Positions 55,001 to 64,000 of a DNA stretch of 64,000 nt are shown one piece after another. Numbering within the stretch: position 1 is the first letter of the stretch; every line of letters starts with the position of its first letter. Position numbers and translations under genes: made by a program. The stretch lies in contig VXAI01000039.1 in NCBI GenBank assembly GCA_013399305.1, positions 4,268,372 to 4,332,371 on the forward strand. The letters are read 5' to 3'. The stretch is from Rostratula benghalensis. Its lineage: Eukaryota > Chordata > Aves > Charadriiformes > Rostratulidae. The notes beneath the pieces were generated by a model. That model ran no database searches. It had not been told where the DNA came from and worked only from the letters and a program-made list of their open reading frames with translations.

Positions 55001-55024
55001 AATACAAGAATACATGGAATTACT
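52021..55024. other. No gene seen; possible further MIR-like scrap
   Basis: Mostly featureless AT-rich DNA with an 11-T run at 54859-54869. At about 54395-54470, aatctcaaagtgcttcacat followed by cctctcataagg loosely resembles the MIR 3' region (a 'ctcaaagcgctttacaaa' word before a 'cctcacaac' word). The similarity is weak and is not called separately. Confidence 0.45.
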
Positions 55025-55890
55025 TTTTGGGTCACTCCAATGGGCCACCTAGCCCAGTAGTGTGTATCCAATGTACCCTAGAATAATTTAGATTGGGGCA
55101 AAGTGATGTGAGCACATAAGCCTAGGTCAATATTCATGTCCTCTTCCCCCTGTATTCCTCAACATCCAGAACTGCTGTATTAGGAATGTTAGAGGATGAA
55201 AGCTTGCCTGATTATTTCTATAAAGCTCATATAAAAACTTGCTATCCTTGAATTTGCCTCATCTCCATTTGTTCCCACAGTTCCTCGTGGCAGCAAGTTC
55301 AAGAAGCTCAATATCTGCTGTGTGAAGAACTTTCTTTTATCTGCTTAAAAGAGATGCTATTTTCACTGGGTGCTCCACGCTTCTGGTATTGCAGGCTTTG
55401 CTGAAAAACACTTTCTGCATTCACCTTATCCATGAGCTTCATGATTTTGTAAACCTAAATCATCATCCCCTCCAGCTTTCTCATCTTCAAACTGAAGAAA
55501 TCTCTCCTTACAAGATAGCTGTTCCAGCACCTTGATCACATCAGTTGCTCTTCTCTCTGCTGACTCTGACTTCAGCTCATACTTCTTGAGATGTGGAGAC
55601 CAGGCTCCACGTACAGTCCAAGATTTAAAATCTTTCTAAGCTTTTGCACTGCACTAATCCATACTGAAGCTCATTTGCCAGGTTTGATCTACTCAGTTTC
55701 ATTAGGTTCTTCTAGAGTCCTTCTCTATAAGCCTGTCATATGACCCTGCAAAACATCTTACTATCATTTGAAACCTTGGAAATTTCCCTGTTCACTGCCT
55801 TCTCTCTCCCACTGATGAAGATGATAAAATCATCGTTGGAGGACCCCATTGCTTGACTGCATTCCATTCTGAAAAGCTCTGCCTTTTGCT
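55025..55890 (-). mobile_element. Ancient CR1-type LINE remnant, about 870 bases
   Basis: Read on the minus strand this block follows the ORF2-to-3'-end order of the CR1 group common in turtles and crocodilians. Landmarks, in plus-strand coordinates, are: ccattctgaaaagctctgcc near 55863-55882 and a 'cccactgatgaagatgataa' block near 55808-55827, both in the reverse-transcriptase region; 'cttgagatgtggagaccagg' near 55586-55605; 'atcttcaaactgaagaaatc' near 55483-55502; 'gtgtgaagaactttctttta' near 55320-55339; and the 3' end 'ggccacctagcccagtagtg' near 55044-55063. It is interrupted by many stops and indels and encodes nothing. Because it lacks the ATTCTATGA tail of modern avian CR1, it belongs to an older lineage and is probably older than the bird radiation. 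Confidence 0.8.
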
Positions 55891-57224
55891 TGCCGTTTTC
55901 AATCTGTAAATAAATCATTCTTCATATATGATGGAAAATTATTTTTAATAATGTAATTTTGAAATACACTTCATATATTTCATGTAAGATAAGATACTGC
56001 TGCACTGGTTTTTGTTGGTCTTGCATGGTTGGTTTTTTTCAAGCACTTTTATTTGGCTAGCTGAAGGCTTCACACAGAAATACAGGTGGAATAGGCTGAG
56101 AATTTTCAAAGAAAACTTGTAGATCCTCCTTGGATCTCACAGATAGCTGTTTGGAGAACTCATATGCCAAGTTCTATACCCGTGCTATATCTCAGGCAAC
56201 TCTCTCCTTCCTATTTGTTTGTCACTGTCCTAAGGTCTCCTTTTGACCTTAGGGTTCACTTTTCCAGCCTCTGAGAATATGGATTAACTGATCTGACTTA
56301 AACTGTTTTACCTGGAAATAGGATGATTCAGTAAAATTGTAGTGAATTTACACAATGTATCAGATGTATCAGAATTTAGACTTAAGTACATGGTAATGAG
56401 CAAAAATAAATAACATTTTTAATAAAACAAATCAAATTACTTTGTGTGGGAAAGAGAATGTTTAAAAATGTTTCAACGTCTCTGTGTTTCCCACTAGCCT
56501 CTCTTGGATCATGGAAAAGATGCGAACTTCAGAGACCAAAAGTTCTTCGGCCACTTTAACTCTATGTAATTCTCTGTTCCACATGCAGTCCAGTCTCTTT
56601 CTCCTATTCCTGTACTTGCTTATGGTCTATTATAAACTTTATCAGTCATGGACCAATACTTCTCTTCTGGCATCATAAACAGGCATGGATTTTTCTGGTC
56701 AATGTTTGTGTAAGTAGGTGCTGCCAGAACGGGTAAAGAATGCAGTAAATACTAATGCTGCAGTAACCAGAAGCTCCACAGCTACAGTGAATCAGCTTAG
56801 TCAGAAAGAGTTACAAATCTTGTGAGTAAACAGCTAGAAAATACTTCCACAGGAAGAACTTCATAATCTGGTTCAAAGTGTTCCCTGAAGACACAGTTTC
56901 TGGCCATAGTTCTTTCTAAAGAGTATCTAATGATCCACACGTTACACTAATGTGTGTTACAGTTTTGTTATTGCAATTTAGAGATCTGAACTTAAAAATC
57001 TGATGGAAGATGTTATTTTATTTTATATATTCATGGACATTATATGACAATAGCAGCAGAGATTCAAACAATTCATTACTTGTAATTATATTTTTACTGT
57101 TACTAATAAAAGGACAAATAAATTGACTTTTAAAATGCACAAATTCCAAAAGAAAATAGAGATTCAATATCTAATATAAAATGCAATAAAAGCACCTGAA
57201 TCAATAAAACACTGGCAGTTTAGC
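55891..57224. other. No gene seen; AT-rich non-coding DNA
   Basis: The last 250 bases are particularly AT-rich and contain several AATAAA words on the plus strand (near 57115, 57186 and 57204), but no plus-strand coding exon precedes them. No repeat recognised. Confidence 0.5.
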
Positions 57225-57644
57225 TCAGATGCAAAATATACTGCTGTTTTTCTCTACAATTGTAATTAGAAAACTTTTAAGATTGTATAAATGTGTTGGC
57301 AAGGGGAGAGTTAATCCTTTAAGAATAAAAGTTTCATCCATAATGTTTTGTTTAAACTTCAACTTGTGTATAACCAAAACTGGACTTTCACTCACAAATA
57401 CAGTTCTACATGTAAACAGTAAATTGTATAAACAACTCTTTATTAGCCAAACTGACCGTTTTATAGAAACAAGCCAAGGTGTATATATACATATAAACGT
57501 ATGTTTGCATTTGCATAAAGACACATGCATGAAAGTGTTCCCAGAATTGCTACTGGAAGCTTGTCCCTTAATGTACACTAAATCTGTATTTGCTCTTTTG
57601 AAACCATGGAATTTATCTGTTTTCATTATAGTGCATTACAGAAT
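57225..57644. other. Segment open on both strands for about 400 bases, not called as a gene
   Basis: The plus strand is open from 57229 to 57795 (188 codons, the longest in the window) and the minus strand from 57225 to 57626 (133 codons). Neither peptide shows a domain, signal or family motif. Both are rich in Leu, Ile, Phe, Cys and His. The plus frame ends in a Lys/Gln/Asn run produced by the CAAA repeat. An octamer-type word, ATTTGCAT, lies at 57509-57516. A conserved non-coding element or 3' UTR is as likely as coding sequence. Confidence 0.4.
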
Positions 57645-57704
57645 ACACACAAACAAACAAAAAAACCAACAAAAACAAAACAAACAAACAAAAAAAAGAA
57701 AGAA
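57645..57704 (+). repeat. (CAAA)n-type simple repeat
   Basis: About 60 bases made almost only of A and C, with CAAA units and longer A runs, ending in an A/G-rich piece. An imperfect microsatellite. Confidence 0.9.
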
Positions 57705-60700
57705 CTCTCACAGTGCTCCACAAAAGTTTTCACGTCCTCAGCTTCTGAAACATTTAAGATTATTAACTTGCTGGCAGGCTTCTGAGGAGTTTTAAGGCAT
57801 GTGTGCCTGTGCTACTTATTTAAAGCTCTGTCTTCCAATGTTATGAAATCAGCAAACTCTCTTGACTTTCTTAGTAATTCCATTTCATGTGGTTCTGGCT
57901 TTCAGGCAGATTCAAGAATGACATAATCGTCTTTTCCCACCCACAGGTTTTGGACTGTTGCTGTTGGTTACACCCTTCCGAGTAATGTGCAACATGAATC
58001 TTGGTCTGATCCCATATGCCCATAAATGGAAGACAGCCCAGCCAAGATGACTAAAACACAGTTTCTTGGCTTTCTGTCCATCACCACCATAGGTAAAGTA
58101 AGGCTTCTTGGTTTTTTTTCCTATCGGTTAATATTACTTAGATTACAGCGCAGGAATGTCAGTCCCAATGTTTTAAAAGGAAGTGGACTGATTTCCCAAT
58201 AAACTTGACTCCTGTTACTGAAGGGAGAGGAGATATCTTGAATGCAGTAGCAGCAAATAAACAAGGCCTGCCAAGTGCTTCTTTTGTATTTTTTTCTGGA
58301 GCATTTATGCAAATGTCCTCAAAAAGTACAGAATTCTTAATCTTTTGTAAAAAAATGGCTAGTATGTACTCATAAGCACTATTACAACCATACTTTGCAT
58401 TATTAACAATACTAGATTCAAGTACCAGGCGTACAGCATCAGGATAAACACTACGGAGAAAAGGCACTTTCTGGAGTTTGTTTCAATGTTAGAGAATTAC
58501 AAGCAATTTAGAGTCCCATCCCACTGCCCAGTCTCACAAAGCCTCCCCTGGCTTCCCTGAAGATTATGAGAGCGTTTGGATGTGTAAGAAATATGGCACA
58601 TTAACACAACCATAGAAAGCAAGGCCGCCAGTTATGCATAGTGCAATGCCAGGCAGCGCTGTCAGAATCAGGATGCAGAATGCCCTGCTCCAGACCCAAA
58701 TTCAGAATTTCAGAGAAAGAAGTATTCATTTGCCCTTGGAAAGCGTACTGCGTGCAGCAATGGCACAGCTCGCTCTGCCTTGGCCATTGGCTCCAGACTC
58801 CCTGGTCCCTGCAGCAGTTCCAAGAAGACAGTGCCTCTGTATATCTGTCTGGTCCATGCCGGAGAGCACAGGGAGATACACCTATCCTTCCCTTTGTGCT
58901 TTCTACCTAAGTCTAGATATTGTTTTGCCCTACAGATTAGCTCTAATGACAACTTGATCTGCCACCAAAAATACCTAGTAAAAAACACCCTTCATTTCCT
59001 AAGGATATTTGTTGGCAGGATAGATCTCCAGATCTGCTCTTTACAGTTATGCTTTTCATGCTTGGTCTAATTTTTAAGTACTGCACAGCATCATGGTTAC
59101 TTGGACCTCTTAAACTAAGGACTACTGTGAGAAAGGGCTCCAGGTCAGCTTTAGGGCAACTACTGACTAGTTGGCAATTACATTGCTACTTTAAGAGCTG
59201 GCACTGAACTGCCAAGCAAATAAAAAAGCATGTATCATGCTCCAGGAAGAACGAGTCCATGTTCAGAAGAAATGGAGAAGAATTAATCAAGTTATCACCA
59301 TAAAAACAAATTACCTAACCTGTACAGATTAAAAAAAAATTAAAAAAAAAAAAAAAAATCCCAACTTCTGATTTCTTTCTCTCCTTGAGTAATGAGTCAG
59401 TTCTGGAAAAAAAAACAACCAGGCAATGCGAGGCAATGACTTGGCCTCGGGATGTGCAGTCTAAAGATAGGAGAGGAGAAGCCAGAATAGAGAGTTCCTG
59501 TGGGACTTTTATTTCATGATCAGGTACACTCTTGTTTCTCTGCTTGTCCCTCTTCTAAGTGCAGCGCAGTTGAGCGTTGTGCCTGTCTCTCAGTCCCAGC
59601 AGTGAGTGACAATCCATTTGAACAGGTATCTAGCAAGTATAACGCTGTGAGATAGACTAAAAAATGATCCAAACTGCTCGTGGAAGTCACCAAAGAGTGG
59701 AATGTACTGCGATGGGAATCCCATATGAAATGGATCCAGAGGATTACTTCTTTGTCTAGGCTGTGTTCACAGTGCAAGCTACAGTAATATTTTTGTTACC
59801 TGGCTAATAAGTTAAAATATTTTAAGAAAGATATAATATTAAAACCCTATAAAACTCTATTATGGTGCTATGAAAAGGTCCAAGGCACTCCAAATCGTGT
59901 CCTCTTAAGGCAATACTTAAATTATAGGATGTTTTTACAAATTTATCTGCCCTTTGCTGACAGAATAAAATAAAAGATTATTTAGATGGCCAAGCTCTTA
60001 AAATTTTACTAAGTATCTTTAACTCTGACTACTATAACAAGATCTATTTCTTCTAGTAATGCAATTATTGTTAATAGCTGTTCTGATACTAAGAAAATCT
60101 GGTTTAGCTGCAGTGGAACTGTGATTATTTAAAACATTAAATTCACATTTACATCGACATAAAACATTTTAGTTTCTCATAATGACAAATGATACCATTT
60201 CACAAGCACTTTCAAAAGTATTTAAAACACCCTGCATTTTTTTATTATACAGAAAGACAATGTAGCTATGAAAGTACTCAACTCCTACCATTATCTCATG
60301 GCAAGAAGATAATAGTTCTTTCTCTAGAAAGATGGCAAGAGTCATGCTGTTGATATTTGAATTCTGGAACAGATGAAGGCTAAGAATCTAAAGTGCTTAT
60401 CCAACCTTCTCTAACAACTTTACCTGTGCGAATACTTAGGGCGAGAGGTCAGCTAGAAGTCCTCACCCCGCAGTCACTCAGTCTTAATGGAAAACTGAAG
60501 CCTGAACTGCTAGCTAGAGCTGAGCACAGAGCACAAACGTTTTCTGTGCTGAGTTTAACAACACTCACATCTTTAGCAGGTCTGGGTTTTGATAATATTC
60601 TAAAAAAAATTTGTGCAGAATGTTACAAAAAATAAAACACGTGCACTTATTTAGCAGCATATTCACACAAAGCTAAAGCTGAATTTCTTTTTTAAAAATC

Positions 60701-60760
60701 ATGGTAATATAGGACGAATCTGTGAGCAACATCCAGTTAATTAACGGACACAAAATATCA
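57705..60760. other. No gene seen; A-rich run near 59.3 kb
   Basis: An A-rich run interrupted by single T residues spans 59330-59358. A minus-strand frame at 58159-58467 (102 codons) includes VYPDAVRLVLESSIVNNAKY and has some protein character, but its acceptor (aaacaaactccag) is weak and no partner exon was found. A GC-richer patch at 58630-58870 carries overlapping open frames on both strands. None is called. Confidence 0.45.
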
Positions 60761-60817
60761 AATCATAGGATCATAGAATAGTTAGAGTTGGAAGGGACCT
60801 TAAATATCATCTACCCA
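60761..60817 (-). mobile_element. CR1 LINE, 57-base 3' stub
   Basis: The plus strand reads aatcataggatcatagaata then gttagagttggaagggacct then taaatatcatcta. This is the reverse complement of the last bases of an avian CR1 (gatgatctttaaggtccctt, ccaactctaa, attctatgatcctatga). It is therefore a minus-strand insertion so severely 5'-truncated that only the tail recognised by the reverse transcriptase remains. Confidence 0.9.
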
Positions 60818-61288
60818 CACATCAAAAGAAGCTGTACTGAAAACAGTACATTGTAAGAAGTGACTCATGATAAATTGTACTCCATACTGGGCGGGTAAAA
60901 ACTGTATTTGTCAAAATTAATTAATATTGTTAAACGCATGTTCTCCACACTCTGTTTTTAAATTTCCTTCATGTCCAGTACAAGCACCCCTGCACTTAAA
61001 GGAACTGGATTTAGACTTCAGATTTCAAAAGATCAAAACAAAACAAAATAAGCCTTTGGAAATGTTTGCATTTCAGTATTCATAATCAAAAAGACAAATT
61101 CCTGTACTAGGATATGTTTCAACAGGTAGATGCAATGATTCTCTGTAACCATTTAGATTTGCAGTAAAACTTTTACTGTCTTGAATGAAGTAAGGGAGTA
61201 ATCCAGCCTGATGTACTGAAAATCCTGTTGCTAATTTTCAAACAGTTTAAGAGAGGAGTGTTTGTGGCACCTACATATTACTATATGA
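60818..61288. other. Non-coding DNA downstream of the minus-strand gene
   Basis: About 470 bases between the CR1 stub and the candidate poly(A) signal. Nothing recognised. Confidence 0.5.
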
Positions 61289-61294
61289 TTTATT
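61289..61294 (-). terminator. Candidate poly(A) signal AATAAA
   Basis: The plus strand reads tttatt, giving AATAAA on the minus strand, about 235 bases beyond the stop codon of the two-exon gene end. It is the first canonical signal after that stop; none lies between 61295 and 61526. The implied 3' UTR would be roughly 250 bases. Confidence 0.4.
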
Positions 61295-61526
61295 GTACCA
61301 TTTGGTTAGTTTCATTTTGTTCCATTGGTGACATAGAAGAGACAGCACTGTGTTGATATTTGAATGATGCTTTTAAACCATGCATGATTTCTTACTTAAA
61401 AATAAACTTGAAAGTTTGTAAAAAATAAAAATTAAATAAGCCTATGAAATAAGTCAATTTTACTGTTAGGTTTTTCCTCATACAGATTCTTTTAAAGTCT
61501 GCTTCTTAGATAGAAACAAGACTGCT

Positions 61527-62259
<733 letters not shown>

Positions 62260-63059
62260 CTAAAACAAAGTACAGCACAGTGCCAAGTGAAAACAATATC
62301 AAAATATTTGGGGCAAAGTGTCACAGTAAGACATTGCTCACTAACACAGCTGACAGGAAAGCAAGCTCAGTACAAGTATAATTAAAGACAGCAGTGAAGA
62401 GGCACCGAAAACCTGGTCTCCATACTTCATATACTGTTAGAAGCAATTTCCCAGACTCTGTATTTCATCCATTTTATAGCTACAATTTGTTATGTCAGTA
62501 GAAATTCTTTTAAAATAATGGAACAATACCACTGTGTAACTGAAATAATAAGATGGTGAATACAACTCCATTTTTTCCAGAAGGCTGTAGTTTTTTATAT
62601 TTTCTCTGCTGGAGAACAATAGAAATAGCAGTCTGACACACAGAGGGTCTCCATTGTGTACGACCTATTAGACTAATAGTGTGCTAAACAATTGAAAAGA
62701 TTATTAAGGGGAACAGCAAACGAACAGAAGCTACAAAATGCAAGGATGAAGAGTGCATTTATAATCATGGAGCAGCCTCCCTGACTTGCACTGTGGTATA
62801 TACTTTAATGACATGATGGTCTGGAATATTTTTTCCTTTGTGAACCCTTGCATATTCACTGCACAGCACTTAGCTGGAACAAACACATCTGGTCTAACTT
62901 TAGTGGTGTAAATGTTAAGCATCTCTTCTTACTCAGTCGTTTATGTTCTCTTTCATAAACAATGACAAGAACAAGGAACCCCCAGAGCAAAGGATGCCAT
63001 TTTAGGATAACTATCTAATACGGGATAGATAAGTCACTCCTTGAAAGTGCTTTCACCCC
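62260..63059 (-). other. Probable intron of the minus-strand gene; no further exon called
   Basis: Minus-strand frames here were inspected for a phase-0 donor. A frame at about 62860-63000 contains a hydrophobic stretch (PLLWGFLVLVIVYERE), but it has no acceptor without an intervening stop and is not called. A 63-codon frame at 62731-62922 likewise lacks splice context. Confidence 0.45.
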
Positions 63060-63596
63060 TGTTGACAAGATAAGAGGAAATACACAACATTATCAGGGCC
63101 CTGAGTTCACAGAGGCCTTAATTACCCTAAGTACCTTCACCTTGGACCTCCACTCACACCCACGCTGCTCTTGGGCCCAGGAGCCCTATTTAAGCTTAAG
63201 CCTGGTTCCTTAGCTCACTTCTGAGCCTTCCTTGCAGAGGGGTTATCTGCTCTTTGTCCTGCTGCCTGTTGCTCCTGGATCGCTGCTTAGGATTTCTGCT
63301 CATTGCCCTTGGAGCTGGCTTGCTGCCTTGTCTGTGCTTGATGCTGACTGGACTATCAATGGGACGTGTGGCTTTCACCATCCTTCCTGCCAGGCTACTT
63401 CTCCTGCCACTGGTCCTGCCTGCCATGGGGTTGCCCTGGCTCCAGCTCATCTCTCCAGGGAGCATCCCTCCTCCTGCTGACAGCTGTTACTGTGTGGAAG
63501 CATGGTCTGGTGCATCTAAGGCTTGATGAGTAGCTTATTAAAGGTAAATAATTTTTTTCTGTCCCTGTCTGTTTTGTACTGCTAACTCTTCAAACA
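63060..63596 (+). mobile_element. LTR-like dispersed repeat, copy B (probable solo LTR)
   Basis: Same family as 10784-11140 by shared ordered landmarks: TTACCCT, TTCACCT, CTCACACCC, TATTTAAGCTTAAGCCTG, GTTATCTGCTCTTTG and CTGACTGGAC. A TATA-like TATTTAAG lies at 63187-63194 and an ATTAAA poly(A)-type signal near 63537, about 350 bases downstream, as expected for U3-R-U5. Possible termini are TGTTGACAAG (63060) and CTTCAAACA (63596), but no target-site duplication flanks them, so the edges are guesses. Between the TATA-like box and the poly(A)-type signal the sequence is C/T/G-rich and open in several frames on both strands, without coding meaning. It lies antisense to the minus-strand gene, presumably within its intron. 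Confidence 0.4.
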
Positions 63597-63629
63597 GCTT
63601 TAAGCTGAAAAGCATCAATGCTCCACTTA

Positions 63630-63844
63630 AATATGAGGAAAAACTTTTTCATGGTGAGGGTAACAGAACACTGGAAGGGGCTGCCCAGAGAGGTTGTGGA
63701 GTTTCCTTCTCTGGAGACATTCAAAACCTGTCTGGATGCGTTCCTGTGTGACCTGCTCTAGGTGTTCCTGCTCTGGCAGGGGGATTGGACTGGATGATCT
63801 TTTGAGGTCCCTTCCAATCCCTGATATTCTGTGATTCTATGAAT
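63630..63844 (+). mobile_element. CR1 LINE, 5'-truncated 3' end (CR1-J-like, fairly intact)
   Basis: About 215 bases match an avian CR1 3' end on the plus strand: atatgaggaaaaactttttc, then ggaaggggctgcccagagag, gttgtggagtttccttctct, gagacattcaaaacctgtct, tggactggatgatcttttga, ggtcccttccaatccctgat and attctgtgattctatgaatg. The bases before the tail encode the ORF2 C-terminus (WKGLPREVVE-type motif, here with HWKGLPREVVEF-like spacing), so catalytic domains are absent. The close match to the expected tail suggests a younger insertion than the 55 kb remnant. It lies 33 bases from the right edge proposed for LTR-like copy B and in the same orientation. Confidence 0.93.
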
Positions 63845-64000
63845 GTTCATATAAACCTTCTAAAATTACAATTTTATTTTTGTGATGCCCCAGTGAAATG
63901 AGCTGTTAGATGACTTCTTCTCATAGAACTATGTTGTAAGTTGAAAAGCCCTCCTAATTCTATTCATCAAATGAAAGTCTGAGAGCTGTTTTGCTTTTTC
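63845..64000. other. No feature seen at window end
   Basis: The last 156 bases are AT-rich and carry no recognised repeat or exon. They are presumably intronic to the minus-strand gene, since its 5' exons were not found inside the window. Confidence 0.45.

Noticed and set aside
59200..59358. A-rich run with an upstream AATAAA word, as in a processed pseudogene tail
   Set aside because: The sequence before it shows no gene-like open frame or homology, and no flanking direct repeats were found.
62860..63000. Possible membrane-span exon (PLLWGFLVLVIVYERE) upstream of the two-exon gene
   Set aside because: The available acceptor leads into an in-frame stop before this segment, and the donor phase does not fit the phase-0 start of the 62259 exon.
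63196..63526. Three overlapping open frames (82-90 codons) on both strands near the right end
   Set aside because: They lie inside the LTR-like repeat, overlap in incompatible frames, and consist of Leu/Pro/Ser- or Arg/Ser-rich chance peptides caused by local C/T/G richness.

Overview
The window looks like ordinary, AT-rich vertebrate nuclear DNA with sparse genes, almost certainly from a bird. The main reason is four CR1 (chicken repeat 1) LINE fragments of clearly different ages. Two of them, and a third 57-base stub, end in the typical avian CR1 3' tail (a 'ggtcccttccaa' block followed by 'attctatga'). Poly-A-tailed SINEs were not seen. I saw no CpG island, tRNA, rRNA, snRNA, CRISPR array or bacterial-type operon. 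One 99-base run of N (43294-43392) shows that this is a draft assembly.

Layout. Bases 1 to about 61 kb read as intergenic or intronic DNA. They hold scattered homopolymer and simple repeats, one possible but unproven minus-strand exon (2283-2478), an LTR-like repeat (10.8-11.1 kb), a truncated CR1 (37.56-37.92 kb), a cluster of G runs followed by the assembly gap (42.6-43.4 kb), a long and very decayed minus-strand CR1 (55.03-55.89 kb) and a 57-base CR1 stub (60.76 kb).

The clearest gene is at the right end on the minus strand. Two exons (62033-62259 and 61527-61734) join through consensus splice sites, in matching phase, into 144 codons ending in TGA. A candidate poly(A) signal lies 235 bases downstream. 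This is the C-terminal end of a protein I do not recognise; the rest of the gene lies beyond base 64000. Upstream of these exons, presumably in the preceding intron, sit a second LTR-like element of the same family as the 10.8 kb copy (63.06-63.60 kb) and a fairly fresh CR1 (63.63-63.84 kb), both antisense to the gene.

I found no convincing new biological system. The points most worth a second look are the unidentified two-exon gene end, the pair of LTR-like repeats, the short duplication at the 5' edge of the 37.6 kb CR1, a 22-base perfect palindrome at 13.05 kb, and the candidate exon at the left end. All calls are by eye. Small internal exons, microRNA hairpins and conserved non-coding elements cannot be excluded anywhere in the window.
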